Assembly: GCA_902364645.1 (NCBI GenBank)
Contig: CABJEP010000016.1
Location: 1 to 61,056 of the forward strand
Direction: 5' to 3'
Source of the DNA: Coriobacteriaceae bacterium
Lineage (GTDB): Bacteria > Actinomycetota > Coriobacteriia > Coriobacteriales > Coriobacteriaceae
Length of the DNA stretch: 61,056 nucleotides
Shown here: piece by piece, positions 18,017 through 28,403 of the stretch
Position numbering within the stretch: the first letter of the stretch is position 1
Layout: every line of letters starts with the position of its first letter
Notes under the pieces: model-generated
What the model was told of the DNA's origin: nothing
Database searches by the model: none
Seen by the model: only the letters and a program-made list of their open reading frames with translations
Translations under genes and position numbers: made by a program

Positions 18017-19117
18017 TTACTCATCCATGAGATAGTAGTGTCCCAGCGCGTCGGCACCCAGGATGGCGTTTGCGACCATCTCGGGCGTCACCTCAAATGG
18101 CATATTGCACATGGTGTCATCGGGCGCGCAGGCGGCCTCGGCAACAATCATGGCCTGCTCGCGCGTAAGCTCGGCAACGCCAAGTTCCTTCATCGTGACC
18201 GGCAGGCCCAGCTCAATGCAGAAGCCCAAGACTTCCTCGAGTTTCTCAGTCGGAGCATCCTCGAGTACCAGCTGAACGATGGTGCCAAAGGCGACCTTCT
18301 CGCCGTGATACATGCCGTGGCACTCGGGCAGCATCGTCAGGCCATTGTGGATGGCATGAGCAGCAGCAAGGCCCGAGCTCTCAAAGCCAATGCCCGAAAG
18401 CAGCGTGTTGGCCTCGATGATATGCTCGACGGCAGGCGTGAGCGCACCCTTCTCCAGCGCGACCTTGGCCTTGACGCCATCGGCCATAAGCGTCTCGTAG
18501 CAGAGCTTGGCGAGCGCCAGGCCGGCCATGCCGCCCTTACCGCCGGCGCAAGTGCCACCGTCGGCATCATGCGTCGCCTGGGCCTCAAAGTAGGTTGCGA
18601 GCGCATCGCCCATACCGGAAACCGTCAGGCGCACCGGGCTCGCCGCGATAACCGTCGTATCCATCAGGACAATGTTGGGGTTTGCCTTAAGGAACAGGTA
18701 CTTATCGAACTGGCCATCGTCGGTGTAGAGCACCGAAAGCGCCGAACACGGGGCATCGGTCGAGGCGATGGTGGGGCAAATGATAACCGGGGACTCCAGG
18801 TAATAGGCGACGGCCTTCGCGGTGTCGAGGATCTTGCCGCCACCGATGCCGACGATGATGTCGCAACCGTTGTCGCGAGCGAGCGCAACCAGGCGATCGA
18901 CCTCGCCCTTGGAGCACTCACCGTTAAAGTCCTCAAATAGCAGCTCGGCCTTAGCCTCGGCAAAGCCGCCCTCGATCTTGGCACCGACGCGCTTCTTGCC
19001 CGAAGGCGTCACGATGACGAGGGCCTTAGCGCCAAGCGGCTCAACATAGGAGCCGAGCTTGGCCAGCTCGTCCGGGCCCTGGATGTACTTGCTGGGGCTA
19101 TTGAAAATTGCAGCCAT
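18017..19117 (-). CDS. gldA: glycerol dehydrogenase (GldA family)
   Basis: The 366-residue enzyme shows the GldA pattern throughout: NAD loop GIGGGKILDTAKA, the ASTDAPCSALSVLYTDDG segment typical of glycerol dehydrogenases, and metal ligands in GMGDALATYFEAQ, AAHAIHNGL and YHGEKVAFG. It probably oxidises glycerol to dihydroxyacetone with NAD+. It has its own terminator, so it is not simply an operon with the downstream paralogue. Which paralogue is the true glycerol enzyme cannot be decided from sequence. Confidence 0.88.
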   Translation of the reverse strand: MAAIFNSPSKYIQGPDELAKLGSYVEPLGAKALVIVTPSGKKRVGAKIEGGFAEAKAELLFEDFNGECSKGEVDRLVALARDNGCDIIVGIGGGKILDTAKAVAYYLESPVIICPTIASTDAPCSALSVLYTDDGQFDKYLFLKANPNIVLMDTTVIAASPVRLTVSGMGDALATYFEAQATHDADGGTCAGGKGGMAGLALAKLCYETLMADGVKAKVALEKGALTPAVEHIIEANTLLSGIGFESSGLAAAHAIHNGLTMLPECHGMYHGEKVAFGTIVQLVLEDAPTEKLEEVLGFCIELGLPVTMKELGVAELTREQAMIVAEAACAPDDTMCNMPFEVTPEMVANAILGADALGHYYLMDE

Positions 19118-19147
19118 AACTATCCCATTCTCTAAAAGAAAAAGAAA

Positions 19148-19177
19148 GGGGCTCCGTACGGATACGTGCGGAGCCCC
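19148..19177 (-). terminator. intrinsic terminator of the iron alcohol dehydrogenase
   Basis: GGGGCTCCGTAC pairs with GTGCGGAGCCCC with one G-T pair. The minus strand continues into TTTCTTTTTCTTTT. Confidence 0.8.
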
Positions 19178-19199
19178 TCGTTACGATAACAAGAGTCGA

Positions 19200-20423
19200 T
19201 TAGAAATCGATGTCGGTGTCGTAGTAGCAGGCCTTGAGGATCTTCTCGAAGTCGGCAGCCTTGGTCTCACGCGGGTTCTCGGGCGTGCAGGCGTCGGTCT
19301 CGGCGTTCGCAGCGATCTCGGGCAGCTTGGCGAGGAACTCCTCCTCGGAAACCATCTGCGGGTTCTCGGCGTCGACCTTCACGCCACCATTCGCGTAATC
19401 CTTGATGGACTGCGGAATGTTGAGCTGGTCATTGAGGTCGCGAATCTTCTGGACGAGCGCAGCGATGAGCTCCTCGTTGGTCTCGCCGGGAAGGTGCAGG
19501 ATCTCCTTGGCCACGTAAGCGTAACGCTCAGCAGCACGCGGGTCCTTAGAGTTCCACTGGATAACCTTGCCCAGGTACATGGCGTTAGCGGCACCGTGGA
19601 TGATGTGGCCGTTCTCGAAGGCAGCACCGGTCTTGTGAGCCATGGAGTGAACGATGCCGAGCAGGCCCGAGGAGAAGGCGATACCGGCGATGCACTGGGC
19701 CTCGTGCATGTGCTGACGGGCCTCATGGTCGCCAGCATAGGACTTGGGCAGCCACTCGACGATCTCGCGGATGCCGTGCAGGGCGTTGGCGTCGGTGAAC
19801 ATAGAGGCGCAGGTGGAAACGTAGGCCTCCATGCAGTGGGTCAGAGCATCCATGCCGGTGTGAGCGCAAAGCTTAGCAGGCATGGTGTAGGTGAGCTCGG
19901 GGTCGACGATGGCGACATCAGGGGTGATGTTGAAGTCGGCCAGCGGGTACTTGATGCCCTTGGCGTAGTCGGTAATGACGGAGAACGCGGTGACCTCGGT
20001 AGCGGTACCGGAGGTAGAGGAGATGGCGCAGAAATGAGCCTTCTGACGCAGCTCGGGGAAGCTGAACGGCTGGATGATGTTGTCGAAGGACTCCTCGGGA
20101 TACTCGTAGAAGACCCACATGGCCTTAGCGGCATCGATGGGCGAGCCGCCGCCGATGGCGATAATCCAGTCGGGCTCGAACTCGCGCATGGCCTCGGCGC
20201 CCTTCATGACCGTCTCGATGGACGGATCGGACTCGACGCCCTCGAACAGCTTGACCTCGAAACCGCCTTCCTTAAGGTCGGCCTCGACGTCCTGCAGGAA
20301 CCCGCCGCGGCGCATAGAGCTGCCGCCAGAAACGATGATGGCCTTCTTGCCCTTGAGGTTCTTCACCTCATGACGAGCGCCCTCACCAAAGTACAGATCG
20401 CGAGGATTGGTAAAACGTCCCAT
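19200..20423 (-). CDS. iron-containing alcohol dehydrogenase
   Basis: The 407-residue protein is a group III (Fe-ADH, butanol-dehydrogenase-like) enzyme: nucleotide loop AIGGGSPIDAAKAMW, segment STSGTATEVTAFSVI, and metal-binding residues in GMDALTHCMEAY, HSMAHKTGA and NGHIIHGAANA. It likely reduces aldehydes with NAD(P)H during fermentation. The start at 20423 has AGGAGG six bases upstream; an ATG 17 codons earlier has no SD. It is separated from the gldA-like genes by a terminator, and a palindrome lies in its upstream region. Confidence 0.92.
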   Translation of the reverse strand: MGRFTNPRDLYFGEGARHEVKNLKGKKAIIVSGGSSMRRGGFLQDVEADLKEGGFEVKLFEGVESDPSIETVMKGAEAMREFEPDWIIAIGGGSPIDAAKAMWVFYEYPEESFDNIIQPFSFPELRQKAHFCAISSTSGTATEVTAFSVITDYAKGIKYPLADFNITPDVAIVDPELTYTMPAKLCAHTGMDALTHCMEAYVSTCASMFTDANALHGIREIVEWLPKSYAGDHEARQHMHEAQCIAGIAFSSGLLGIVHSMAHKTGAAFENGHIIHGAANAMYLGKVIQWNSKDPRAAERYAYVAKEILHLPGETNEELIAALVQKIRDLNDQLNIPQSIKDYANGGVKVDAENPQMVSEEEFLAKLPEIAANAETDACTPENPRETKAADFEKILKACYYDTDIDF

Positions 20424-20463
20424 ACTGTGCCTCCTAAACAAGCCCCTCTTAGACTTGCGTATA

Positions 20464-20490
20464 TAACGGAGCACCCGATTGGCTCCGTTA
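20464..20490. promoter_or_regulatory. inverted repeat upstream of the iron alcohol dehydrogenase
   Basis: TAACGGAGC (20464-20472) and GCTCCGTTA (20482-20490) form a perfect 9-bp inverted repeat, about 40 bp before the start codon. No T-run follows, so an operator or 5' mRNA hairpin is more likely than a terminator. It does not match the Rex consensus. Confidence 0.45.
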
Positions 20491-20923
20491 GGACCATTTT
20501 GCGCGTTGCCGGCGATGACAATGCACGATGTCTAAACGTCTCAACGCTCAGACAAACACTATTTTACCGTTCTGGTTGGTCAGTTATTCACCTAAAGCCG
20601 ACAATGATGAAACGTTTTTTCTATCCCTGAAGACCCCTGTGGGGCATTCATACTCCCAAGCTGGGCAAACGTTTTATCAAGGTTGACCACATATCCCGGG
20701 CAGGACTGTGCCCCTCCAAAATGTGCCCCGTTCGCCGCCAAAAATCGACCGTTTGCGGCACCGTGATACCACTCGGTCGTCCAAGGTGCCGACATTTGTG
20801 CGACATCCGTCTTCGTGGTGCAAAGGTGCATGTCCAAGTGCGGCACCCCCGATGTGGCTCATGCGGGTAAACTAGAACTTTATATAGAGACATTTGAACC
20901 CTAACCGCAGCAAAGGAGGCCCC
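20491..20923. other. non-coding spacer with short palindromes
   Basis: No gene is supported here. The stretch 20640-20870 has several short inverted pairs (GGCACC with GGTGCC, GCCGC with GCGGC). It has the flavour of a dispersed Collinsella intergenic repeat, but no second copy exists in this window. A TATATA element near 20880 may be the -10 of the next gene. Confidence 0.3.
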
Positions 20924-22000
20924 ATGGCATTCGATCCCATACAAGAGGATTGCCATCGCCTCGTTCTTGAGGCCTTGCGCCGCGACAATATTCCACTCAC
21001 CGACGGCCCCGCCGTAGAGCGTCTGATGGAACAATTCACCCGTAACCCCGCGCCGCTCATCGTGCACGACCGCGACCGAGCTGGGCATCTGATCGCCAAG
21101 GTCGTCGAGGCCGTCGATTACCGCATCCCCTTTATCCCCGACGACGTCCAAGCAGAGCAAGAAGAAGCCGCGGCCGAGAACATGCTCCGCGAGGCAGCCG
21201 CACTCGATCCGGCCAACTGGGATGCCCAGCGCATGCTGACGGCGCTCACCGCCGAATCCAACGAGGAATACGTGCAGTATCTGGTGTCCAAGTGCGACGA
21301 GGTGGAGCACGATCTGGCGCTCAAGATCGCCTCGGCGCAGGACCCCTACGAGCGCGAGGCCGCAGGCGACCTTACGTGCCGCCCCTATCTGCGCTGGCTT
21401 GCCGCCTTGGCATCGCGCGCCCTCATTAGCGGCCGCTATCGCATGTCGCTCGAAGCCGCAAACCGCAGCCTCGACTTTGCCCCCAACGATCCGGCCGGCG
21501 TCCGCCACACCGCGATGCTCGCCATGGCAAAGCTCGAATACCCCGCCGAGGAGCTCAAAAGATTTCGCTCCGCCCACTCCGTACCCTATCTCGCGAATAC
21601 CCCGCTGCGCCGCCGCCCCAAAGATGCGGAGCGCGACTTGGACCCGTGGACGCTCATCGCACTGATGAGCGCAGCCTGGCGCGAGCTGGACTACGAGGGC
21701 GCCGAGCACTACCTGCGTATCCTTGCGCGCTCGTGTCCGCACGCGGCCGAGGCGCTCTACTTCCAAACCGAGTTTCCCGATGGCGTCTATGCCCGCGTCA
21801 ACGTGGGTGCAGGCTCCACCGACGAGCTCGTCCTTGCACTGTCCGAGGCGACGCCGGTACTGCAGGAGGGCCTGGGCGCTCCCGACAACGCCAGCTTTGC
21901 CGCCTGGGTCGCCACCAACGACATCGTGCGTTCCCAGATCGACGAGCGCATCCTGCGCGCAGCCGAGCAGGGGCTTCCATTTAAGGGAGGAGACCTCTAA
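20924..22000 (+). CDS. unknown tetratricopeptide-like protein, first of a pair
   Basis: The 358-residue cytosolic protein is alpha-helical and alanine/leucine-rich, with repeated helix pairs such as EAANRSLDFAPNDPAG that recall tetratricopeptide repeats. No enzymatic motif is found. The start at 20924 follows AAGGAGG. Its stop overlaps the start of the next gene by one base (TAATG), so the two are translationally coupled and may form a complex. The function is unknown; the downstream MurT-GatD gene suggests, but does not show, a link to the envelope. Confidence 0.65.
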   Translation: MAFDPIQEDCHRLVLEALRRDNIPLTDGPAVERLMEQFTRNPAPLIVHDRDRAGHLIAKVVEAVDYRIPFIPDDVQAEQEEAAAENMLREAAALDPANWDAQRMLTALTAESNEEYVQYLVSKCDEVEHDLALKIASAQDPYEREAAGDLTCRPYLRWLAALASRALISGRYRMSLEAANRSLDFAPNDPAGVRHTAMLAMAKLEYPAEELKRFRSAHSVPYLANTPLRRRPKDAERDLDPWTLIALMSAAWRELDYEGAEHYLRILARSCPHAAEALYFQTEFPDGVYARVNVGAGSTDELVLALSEATPVLQEGLGAPDNASFAAWVATNDIVRSQIDERILRAAEQGLPFKGGDL

Positions 22001-23043
22001 TGGATCCGAGCGTCTACATCCCCGCCTACCTGGAGCGCACCTATCTGGCGTCGCACCCCGAGCTCACCGATGCAGCACGCGAGCTTGTCCATAACGACAT
22101 GAGCGCGAATCCCCAAAAGTATGCGCAGTCCGAGCATGCCCAGGCGCTGCTGTCCTATGCCGGTGTTCATCGCCACCTGCTCGACGAGCTCCATCGCATC
22201 GAGGACATGGGCAGCGACGAGGAGTTCGAGCAGACGCGCAATCGCCTGTTCGACGACATGCGCGATGAGCTGCTCAAGATTGTCCGCGTCGATGCACTGG
22301 CCGTCGACGCGCAGCTGCTCGCCATCATCCTGGCCGACACGCCCGTTGACGCCTGCCTGGGCGACCTGATGAAGCTCGAGGTGACCACGGCCGATTACCT
22401 GCGGCAAAGCGTGCCCGGGTTCGATATGGAGGCCCCACACTACTGGGCCAACAAGGTTTTGACGGACGGCGTGACAGCGGCAGATCTCACCGTGAACGAG
22501 CCGGCTCTTATCGGGTGGCTCCACACGCTCGAGGCTATCTCGCAGCTGTGCATGGCGAGCGCTCGCTACCGTGCTGCCGCCGACTACGCCCGCCGCGTCC
22601 TTAAGGCAGAAGGCTATCCCACCCGAGCCGCAGGCACCGTGCTGCTCGCCCTCGCTCGCTTGGAAGATCAGGACGGCTTTTTTGCCCTAGCCCACCAGCT
22701 CGAGGAACAGATGGGGGCAGACGCACTCGAAAACTCTCCTTGGTACCTGCTCGCCCGCACGATTCTGCTGTTCAAAACAAACAAGATGCGTCCAGCGGTG
22801 CGTGCACTACGTGAGTTCGCCAACCGCTGCGAGGGCGGCGCGTTCTTCTTGCTGAATCCCATGTACCAGACACCGTACCTTCCCTGCCGGCCCGAGCCAC
22901 GCGATCCCTGGGATCTTTCGCACCAGGCCGTTTGGGAAGCGGACGGCATTATCTCGGACACTCCCGACTTTGCCCCCTGGGCCAATGCCTGCGAAGACGT
23001 GTCGCAGCTTGCCCAGGAATTTGCGCGCCGCTATGGATTTTAG
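22000..23043 (+). CDS. unknown helical-repeat protein, second of a pair
   Basis: The 347-residue protein is helical, with repeat-like segments (SARYRAAADYARRVLKAEGY) and a C-terminal region rich in Trp and Pro (EPRDPWDLSHQAVW). It overlaps the preceding gene by one base. The end halves of both proteins are similar in style, so they may be distant paralogues. No known domain is recognised. It is followed 45 bp later by murT-gatD. Confidence 0.65.
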   Translation: MDPSVYIPAYLERTYLASHPELTDAARELVHNDMSANPQKYAQSEHAQALLSYAGVHRHLLDELHRIEDMGSDEEFEQTRNRLFDDMRDELLKIVRVDALAVDAQLLAIILADTPVDACLGDLMKLEVTTADYLRQSVPGFDMEAPHYWANKVLTDGVTAADLTVNEPALIGWLHTLEAISQLCMASARYRAAADYARRVLKAEGYPTRAAGTVLLALARLEDQDGFFALAHQLEEQMGADALENSPWYLLARTILLFKTNKMRPAVRALREFANRCEGGAFFLLNPMYQTPYLPCRPEPRDPWDLSHQAVWEADGIISDTPDFAPWANACEDVSQLAQEFARRYGF

Positions 23044-23088
23044 TGACGCACTCGACCCGACCATGTCGTTTACGTTAGGAACGGTTTC

Positions 23089-25266
23089 ATGAACCTCCGC
23101 TCATCTCTTGCCTGCACCTCGAGCGATATCGCTCGCTGGGGACTGCGCTCCGTCCTCAAGCGCCAGGGTGGCGTACTCCCCGGCCGCATCGCCATGAAGA
23201 TCGACCCCGAGCTGCTAAGCGACCTCGCGAGCCTGGTCGATCGCAGCGTGGTGATCACCGGCACCAACGGTAAGACCACCACCTCCAACCTCATCGCCGA
23301 CGCCGTTGCTGCCAGCGGTGCTACCGTGGTGTGCAACCGTGCCGGCAACAATATGGAGCCTGGTGTGGTGGGTGCCCTGCTCGAGGCCCGCGGCGGCCTT
23401 AAGCACACTGACAGCGGCAAGCGCGTGGGTGTTTTTGAATGCGATGAGCTCTACACCGTGCGCGTCCTGCCCAAGCTCAAGCCGACGTACTTCGTGCTGC
23501 TCAACCTGTTCCGTGACCAGCTAGATCGCTATGGCGAGATCGATCACACCCAGGAGGTCATCGCCCACGCGTTGGAGCTTTCGCCGGCAACGACGCTCAT
23601 CTACAACGCCGACGACCCGCTGTGCGCCTCGATTGCCGCGCGCGTTCCCAACGCGAGTATTGCCTTTGGCATCGATGGCGCCACGGGCACCGAGTCCGAC
23701 CGCATTAGCGACTCGCGCTTTTGCTCGCAGTGCAACGCCCCGTTGGAGTACGACTACGTACAGTATGGTCAACTCGGCGCCTACCATTGCCCCTCGTGCG
23801 GCTGGGCCCGCCCTGCGCTTGTCCGTCGCGTGACGGGCGTGGAACTCGGCTGCGACGGCTACGGCTTTGACCTTGTCTTTGGACCCGATACCGACGCACC
23901 CGCAACGCACATCGCCACGCGCTACAACGGTCTGTACATGGTCTATAACGTTGCCGCCGCCTTCTTTGCCACACACGAGTTGGGCGTGAACACGGCGCTT
24001 CTACAGCCTACGCTCGATGCCTATGTGCCTGCCGGCGGTCGTATGGGGCGCTGGGATATCGCCGGCCGCACCGTCAAGGCCAACCTGGCCAAGAATCCCG
24101 TAGGCTTCGATCGACAAATCCAGTCCATCAAGACGGCAGGCGGCAGACTCTGCGCTTTCTTCCTCAATGACAACGACGCCGACGGCCACGATGTCTCATG
24201 GATCTACGACGTCGACTTCGAGCGCATCGCCGATACCCCAGGGCTTGTCGCCTTTGTCGGAGGTACGCGCGCGCACGATATGCAGGTACGCCTGAAGTAC
24301 GCCGGCATCGACGCCGCCATCATCTCGGATATCGAGCAGGCGATCGGCGCCGTGGCAGACGAGGCCGCCAATGACACCTTCTACGCCGTCGCCAACTACA
24401 CGGCCTTCCCGCCGCTGGTCAAGGAGCTCGACGGACTGAAGGGCGCCACTTCCGACGCTGTTGCCGGGCGCGCCGTAGCCCGTGCCGACGGCAGCGCTCT
24501 TCCTGTCGGCATCGCACCAGTCGAGCTTTCGCGCCCGCTGCGCATCGTCTACCTGTATCCCGATGCCCTTAACCTCTACGGCGACGGCGGCAATGTTATC
24601 GCGCTCGAGCGCCGTTGCGCCTGGCGTGGCATTCCCGCGCGTGTAGACGAGGTCCGTATGGGCGAGGTGCTCGACCTGACGGACGCCGACATCGTCATGA
24701 TGGGCGGCGGCTCCGACCGCGACCAGCTAGCCGTGGCACACGAACTGCTCGCCCAAAAAGACAAGGTCGCGGCCTATGTTGAGGATGGCGGCTCGCTGCT
24801 TGCCATCTGTGGCAGCTATCAGCTGCTCGGCCGTTCGTACTATATGGGCGAGGATCGCATCGAGGGTCTGGGGGTCATTGCCGCCGAAACCGTACGCGGC
24901 TCCGACCGCCTGATCGGCAACGTAGCCGTCGAAACCAATCTGGCACCCGAGCCCTTTGTGGGATTCGAGAACCACGGCGGCCGCACCCTGCTCGATACAG
25001 CGGCCACGCCGCTCGGAACATCCGTCGTCACGGGCACCGGCAACAACGGCGACGATGGCTTTGAGGGCCTCATCTACAAGGGAGTCATCGGCACGTACTT
25101 ACACGGGCCGGCACTGCCCAAGAACCCCGAACTCGCCGACTGGCTGATCGCGCACGCCCTCGAGCGCCGCGGCGATGCGCAGGCCACAGCCCTGCTGCCG
25201 CTCAAACCCCTCGACGACACCTACGAGTACGCCGCCCACGACGCCGCCATGAAGCTCCTCCCCTAA
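23089..25266 (+). CDS. MurT-GatD fusion, lipid II isoglutaminyl synthase
   Basis: The 725-residue protein joins two normally separate subunits. Residues 1 to about 470 are MurT: Mur-ligase ATP loop GTNGKTT (58-64), a zinc ribbon (C212, C215, C234, C237) and a DUF1727-type C-terminal domain. From about 484 it is GatD, a CobB/CobQ-like glutamine amidotransferase with nucleophile C574 (AICGSYQ), the conserved FENHGGRT (H629) and the catalytic-type H672 (TYLHGP). Together they amidate D-glutamate of lipid II to D-isoglutamine. In staphylococci and streptococci these are two genes; here the frame is uninterrupted. Confidence 0.92.
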   Translation: MNLRSSLACTSSDIARWGLRSVLKRQGGVLPGRIAMKIDPELLSDLASLVDRSVVITGTNGKTTTSNLIADAVAASGATVVCNRAGNNMEPGVVGALLEARGGLKHTDSGKRVGVFECDELYTVRVLPKLKPTYFVLLNLFRDQLDRYGEIDHTQEVIAHALELSPATTLIYNADDPLCASIAARVPNASIAFGIDGATGTESDRISDSRFCSQCNAPLEYDYVQYGQLGAYHCPSCGWARPALVRRVTGVELGCDGYGFDLVFGPDTDAPATHIATRYNGLYMVYNVAAAFFATHELGVNTALLQPTLDAYVPAGGRMGRWDIAGRTVKANLAKNPVGFDRQIQSIKTAGGRLCAFFLNDNDADGHDVSWIYDVDFERIADTPGLVAFVGGTRAHDMQVRLKYAGIDAAIISDIEQAIGAVADEAANDTFYAVANYTAFPPLVKELDGLKGATSDAVAGRAVARADGSALPVGIAPVELSRPLRIVYLYPDALNLYGDGGNVIALERRCAWRGIPARVDEVRMGEVLDLTDADIVMMGGGSDRDQLAVAHELLAQKDKVAAYVEDGGSLLAICGSYQLLGRSYYMGEDRIEGLGVIAAETVRGSDRLIGNVAVETNLAPEPFVGFENHGGRTLLDTAATPLGTSVVTGTGNNGDDGFEGLIYKGVIGTYLHGPALPKNPELADWLIAHALERRGDAQATALLPLKPLDDTYEYAAHDAAMKLLP

Positions 25267-25272
25267 CGCCCC

Positions 25273-25309
25273 AACCACCAAAAAGGGGACAGGCACCTTT
25301 GTGGTGGTT
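25273..25309 (+). terminator. palindromic terminator of murT-gatD
   Basis: AACCACCA pairs with TGGTGGTT around AAAAGGGGACAGGCACCTT and is followed by TTTTT. The GGGGACAGGCACCTT core recurs inverted at 58119-58133. Confidence 0.7.
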
Positions 25310-25351
25310 TTTCAGTTTGCCAACGATATGTGAACGGCTAAAAAAGTCTGC

Positions 25352-25357
25352 TATACT
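25352..25357 (+). promoter_or_regulatory. -10 element of tRNA-Glu
   Basis: TATACT lies 11 bp before the mature tRNA 5' end. A clear -35 hexamer was not found. Confidence 0.45.
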
Positions 25358-25367
25358 CTTTCCCGCT

Positions 25368-25444
25368 GTCCCCATCGTCTAGCGGCCAAGGACGCCACCC
25401 TTTCAAGGTGGATATCGCGGGTTCGAATCCCGCTGGGGGCACCA
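25368..25444 (+). tRNA. tRNA-Glu (anticodon TTC)
   Basis: The cloverleaf is complete: acceptor GTCCCCA with TGGGGGC, anticodon stem CCACC/GGTGG around CTTTCAA (TTC anticodon), T arm GGGTTCGAATCCC. The discriminator is A and the CCA end is encoded. Confidence 0.95.
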
Positions 25445-25455
25445 CTGAATCTGAG

Positions 25456-25488
25456 AAGCCCGTTGCCCTCGCGGCGGCGGGCTTTTTG
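25456..25488 (+). terminator. intrinsic terminator of tRNA-Glu
   Basis: AAGCCCG pairs with CGGGCTT over a GC-rich loop, followed by TTTTT, 12 bp after the tRNA. Confidence 0.75.
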
Positions 25489-25496
25489 CTACCCAT

Positions 25497-25521
25497 GCGC
25501 CGGGATTCGAACCCCGAAGGC
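25497..25521 (-). repeat. tRNA T-arm-like fragment, inverted
   Basis: On the minus strand this reads CGGGGTTCGAATCCCGG, containing the same GGTTCGAATCCCG word as tRNA-Glu but in opposite orientation. It does not fold into a full tRNA. It may be a relic of a tRNA or attachment site. Confidence 0.5.
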
Positions 25522-25541
25522 ATAAAATCACACTGTCATCC

Positions 25542-25776
25542 AAGGGCCCGTGGACAAAAAATAGCAAATATGAGTACTGTTACCAATTTAGTAACAGCGA
25601 TTTCATGCCATCAGAAGGCGATTTGGACACAAGGCGTCCTACGGCGGAGGAATTGCAGGCGTTTATCAGCTAAGTACTTGGACATATGTTGCGTAACACT
25701 GCATATTTTGCAAAAAGATAATGCTACAGGGCTTGTGACAGTACTCATATTTGACGTTTTTTGCCCACGGCCCCTT
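25542..25776. mobile_element. MITE-like element with about 39-bp terminal inverted repeats
   Basis: The left arm (25542-25580) and right arm (25738-25776) are inverted copies with about four differences, both containing CAAATATGAGTACTGT. The 157-bp centre has low coding potential, plus an inner inverted repeat CTGTTAC/GTAACAG (about 25578-25598). No transposase is encoded. It sits between tRNA-Glu and glnN. Confidence 0.65.
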
Positions 25777-25832
25777 ATTGCGTGGGCGAATCAGTTGCAA
25801 AGCGGGATCCAAAGCGTCCTTCGCAAACAAAA

Positions 25833-25863
25833 AGCCGGGGCCCACGCGATGCGGACCCCGGCT
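25833..25863 (-). terminator. intrinsic terminator of glnN
   Basis: AGCCGGGG pairs with CCCCGGCT. The minus strand continues TTTTTGTTTG, 30 bp after the glnN stop. Confidence 0.8.
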
Positions 25864-25892
25864 CAATACCGTGACGATATGTCGGTTACGTT

Positions 25893-27980
<2,088 letters not shown>

Positions 27981-28059
27981 ACGGAACTCCCTTCGTATCG
28001 GCACCGCGTGAGAAGCGGTGTTGATTACTAACGAACGAGTCATAGCTTAGGCTCGCCGT

Positions 28060-28098
28060 GTTTCCGCGACATTACCGTTGTGTTGCTGTCGCGAAACC
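28060..28098. promoter_or_regulatory. inverted repeat upstream of glnN
   Basis: GTTTCCGCGAC faces GTCGCGAAAC with an 18-bp spacer and one extra base in the left arm. It lies about 80-120 bp before the glnN ATG. It is a candidate operator; the regulator is unknown. Confidence 0.4.
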
Positions 28099-28204
28099 AA
28101 TCAATGAGGTTACCGCATCGCGGCAGTATTGCCACCCTTAACAGCCAATGAACTGTATAAATTGCAGACCTCCCCGCATGGTTTAAGGGTAGTCAATTTA
28201 GGAC

Positions 28205-28254
28205 GGGGCTAAATTGACTGGTATTTCGCATCAGATACCAGTCTTTATAACCCC
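28205..28254. promoter_or_regulatory. nested hairpin between glnN and metF
   Basis: GACTGGTAT (28216-28224) pairs perfectly with ATACCAGTC (28235-28243), and GGGG (28205) can pair with CCCC (28251). A second pair, ATGCC with GGCAT, follows near 28286-28305. This may be a structured 5' region of metF or a repeat. It does not match the SAM-I riboswitch core. Confidence 0.4.
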
Positions 28255-28403
28255 GCACCCAATGAGCTGCGTTGTTATAGGGAATGCCGATAGCAAGGCA
28301 TCTTTGATTGGTATCCCTAAATAGCGAGTAAAACTCCACCGTGACACAGTGGTGCTGTAGAATCCTTACAATACATCGCACTAAATATCTAAAGGAGCAC
28401 GAT

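Noticed and set aside
20464..20490. Rex-type redox operator before the iron alcohol dehydrogenase
   Set aside because: The palindrome TAACGGAGC/GCTCCGTTA does not match the TTGTGAA/TTCACAA Rex consensus.
20592..20846. Minus-strand 84-codon ORF upstream of the iron alcohol dehydrogenase
   Set aside because: No SD, no family, overlaps palindromic spacer DNA; other frames of the same stretch are equally open.
25338..25523. Minus-strand ORF with PPAGFEPAIS
   Set aside because: This is the typical spurious translation of a tRNA gene on the opposite strand; it lies over tRNA-Glu and its T-arm-like copy.
28205..28310. SAM riboswitch upstream of metF
   Set aside because: Hairpins are present but the conserved SAM-I or SAM-II core words were not found.
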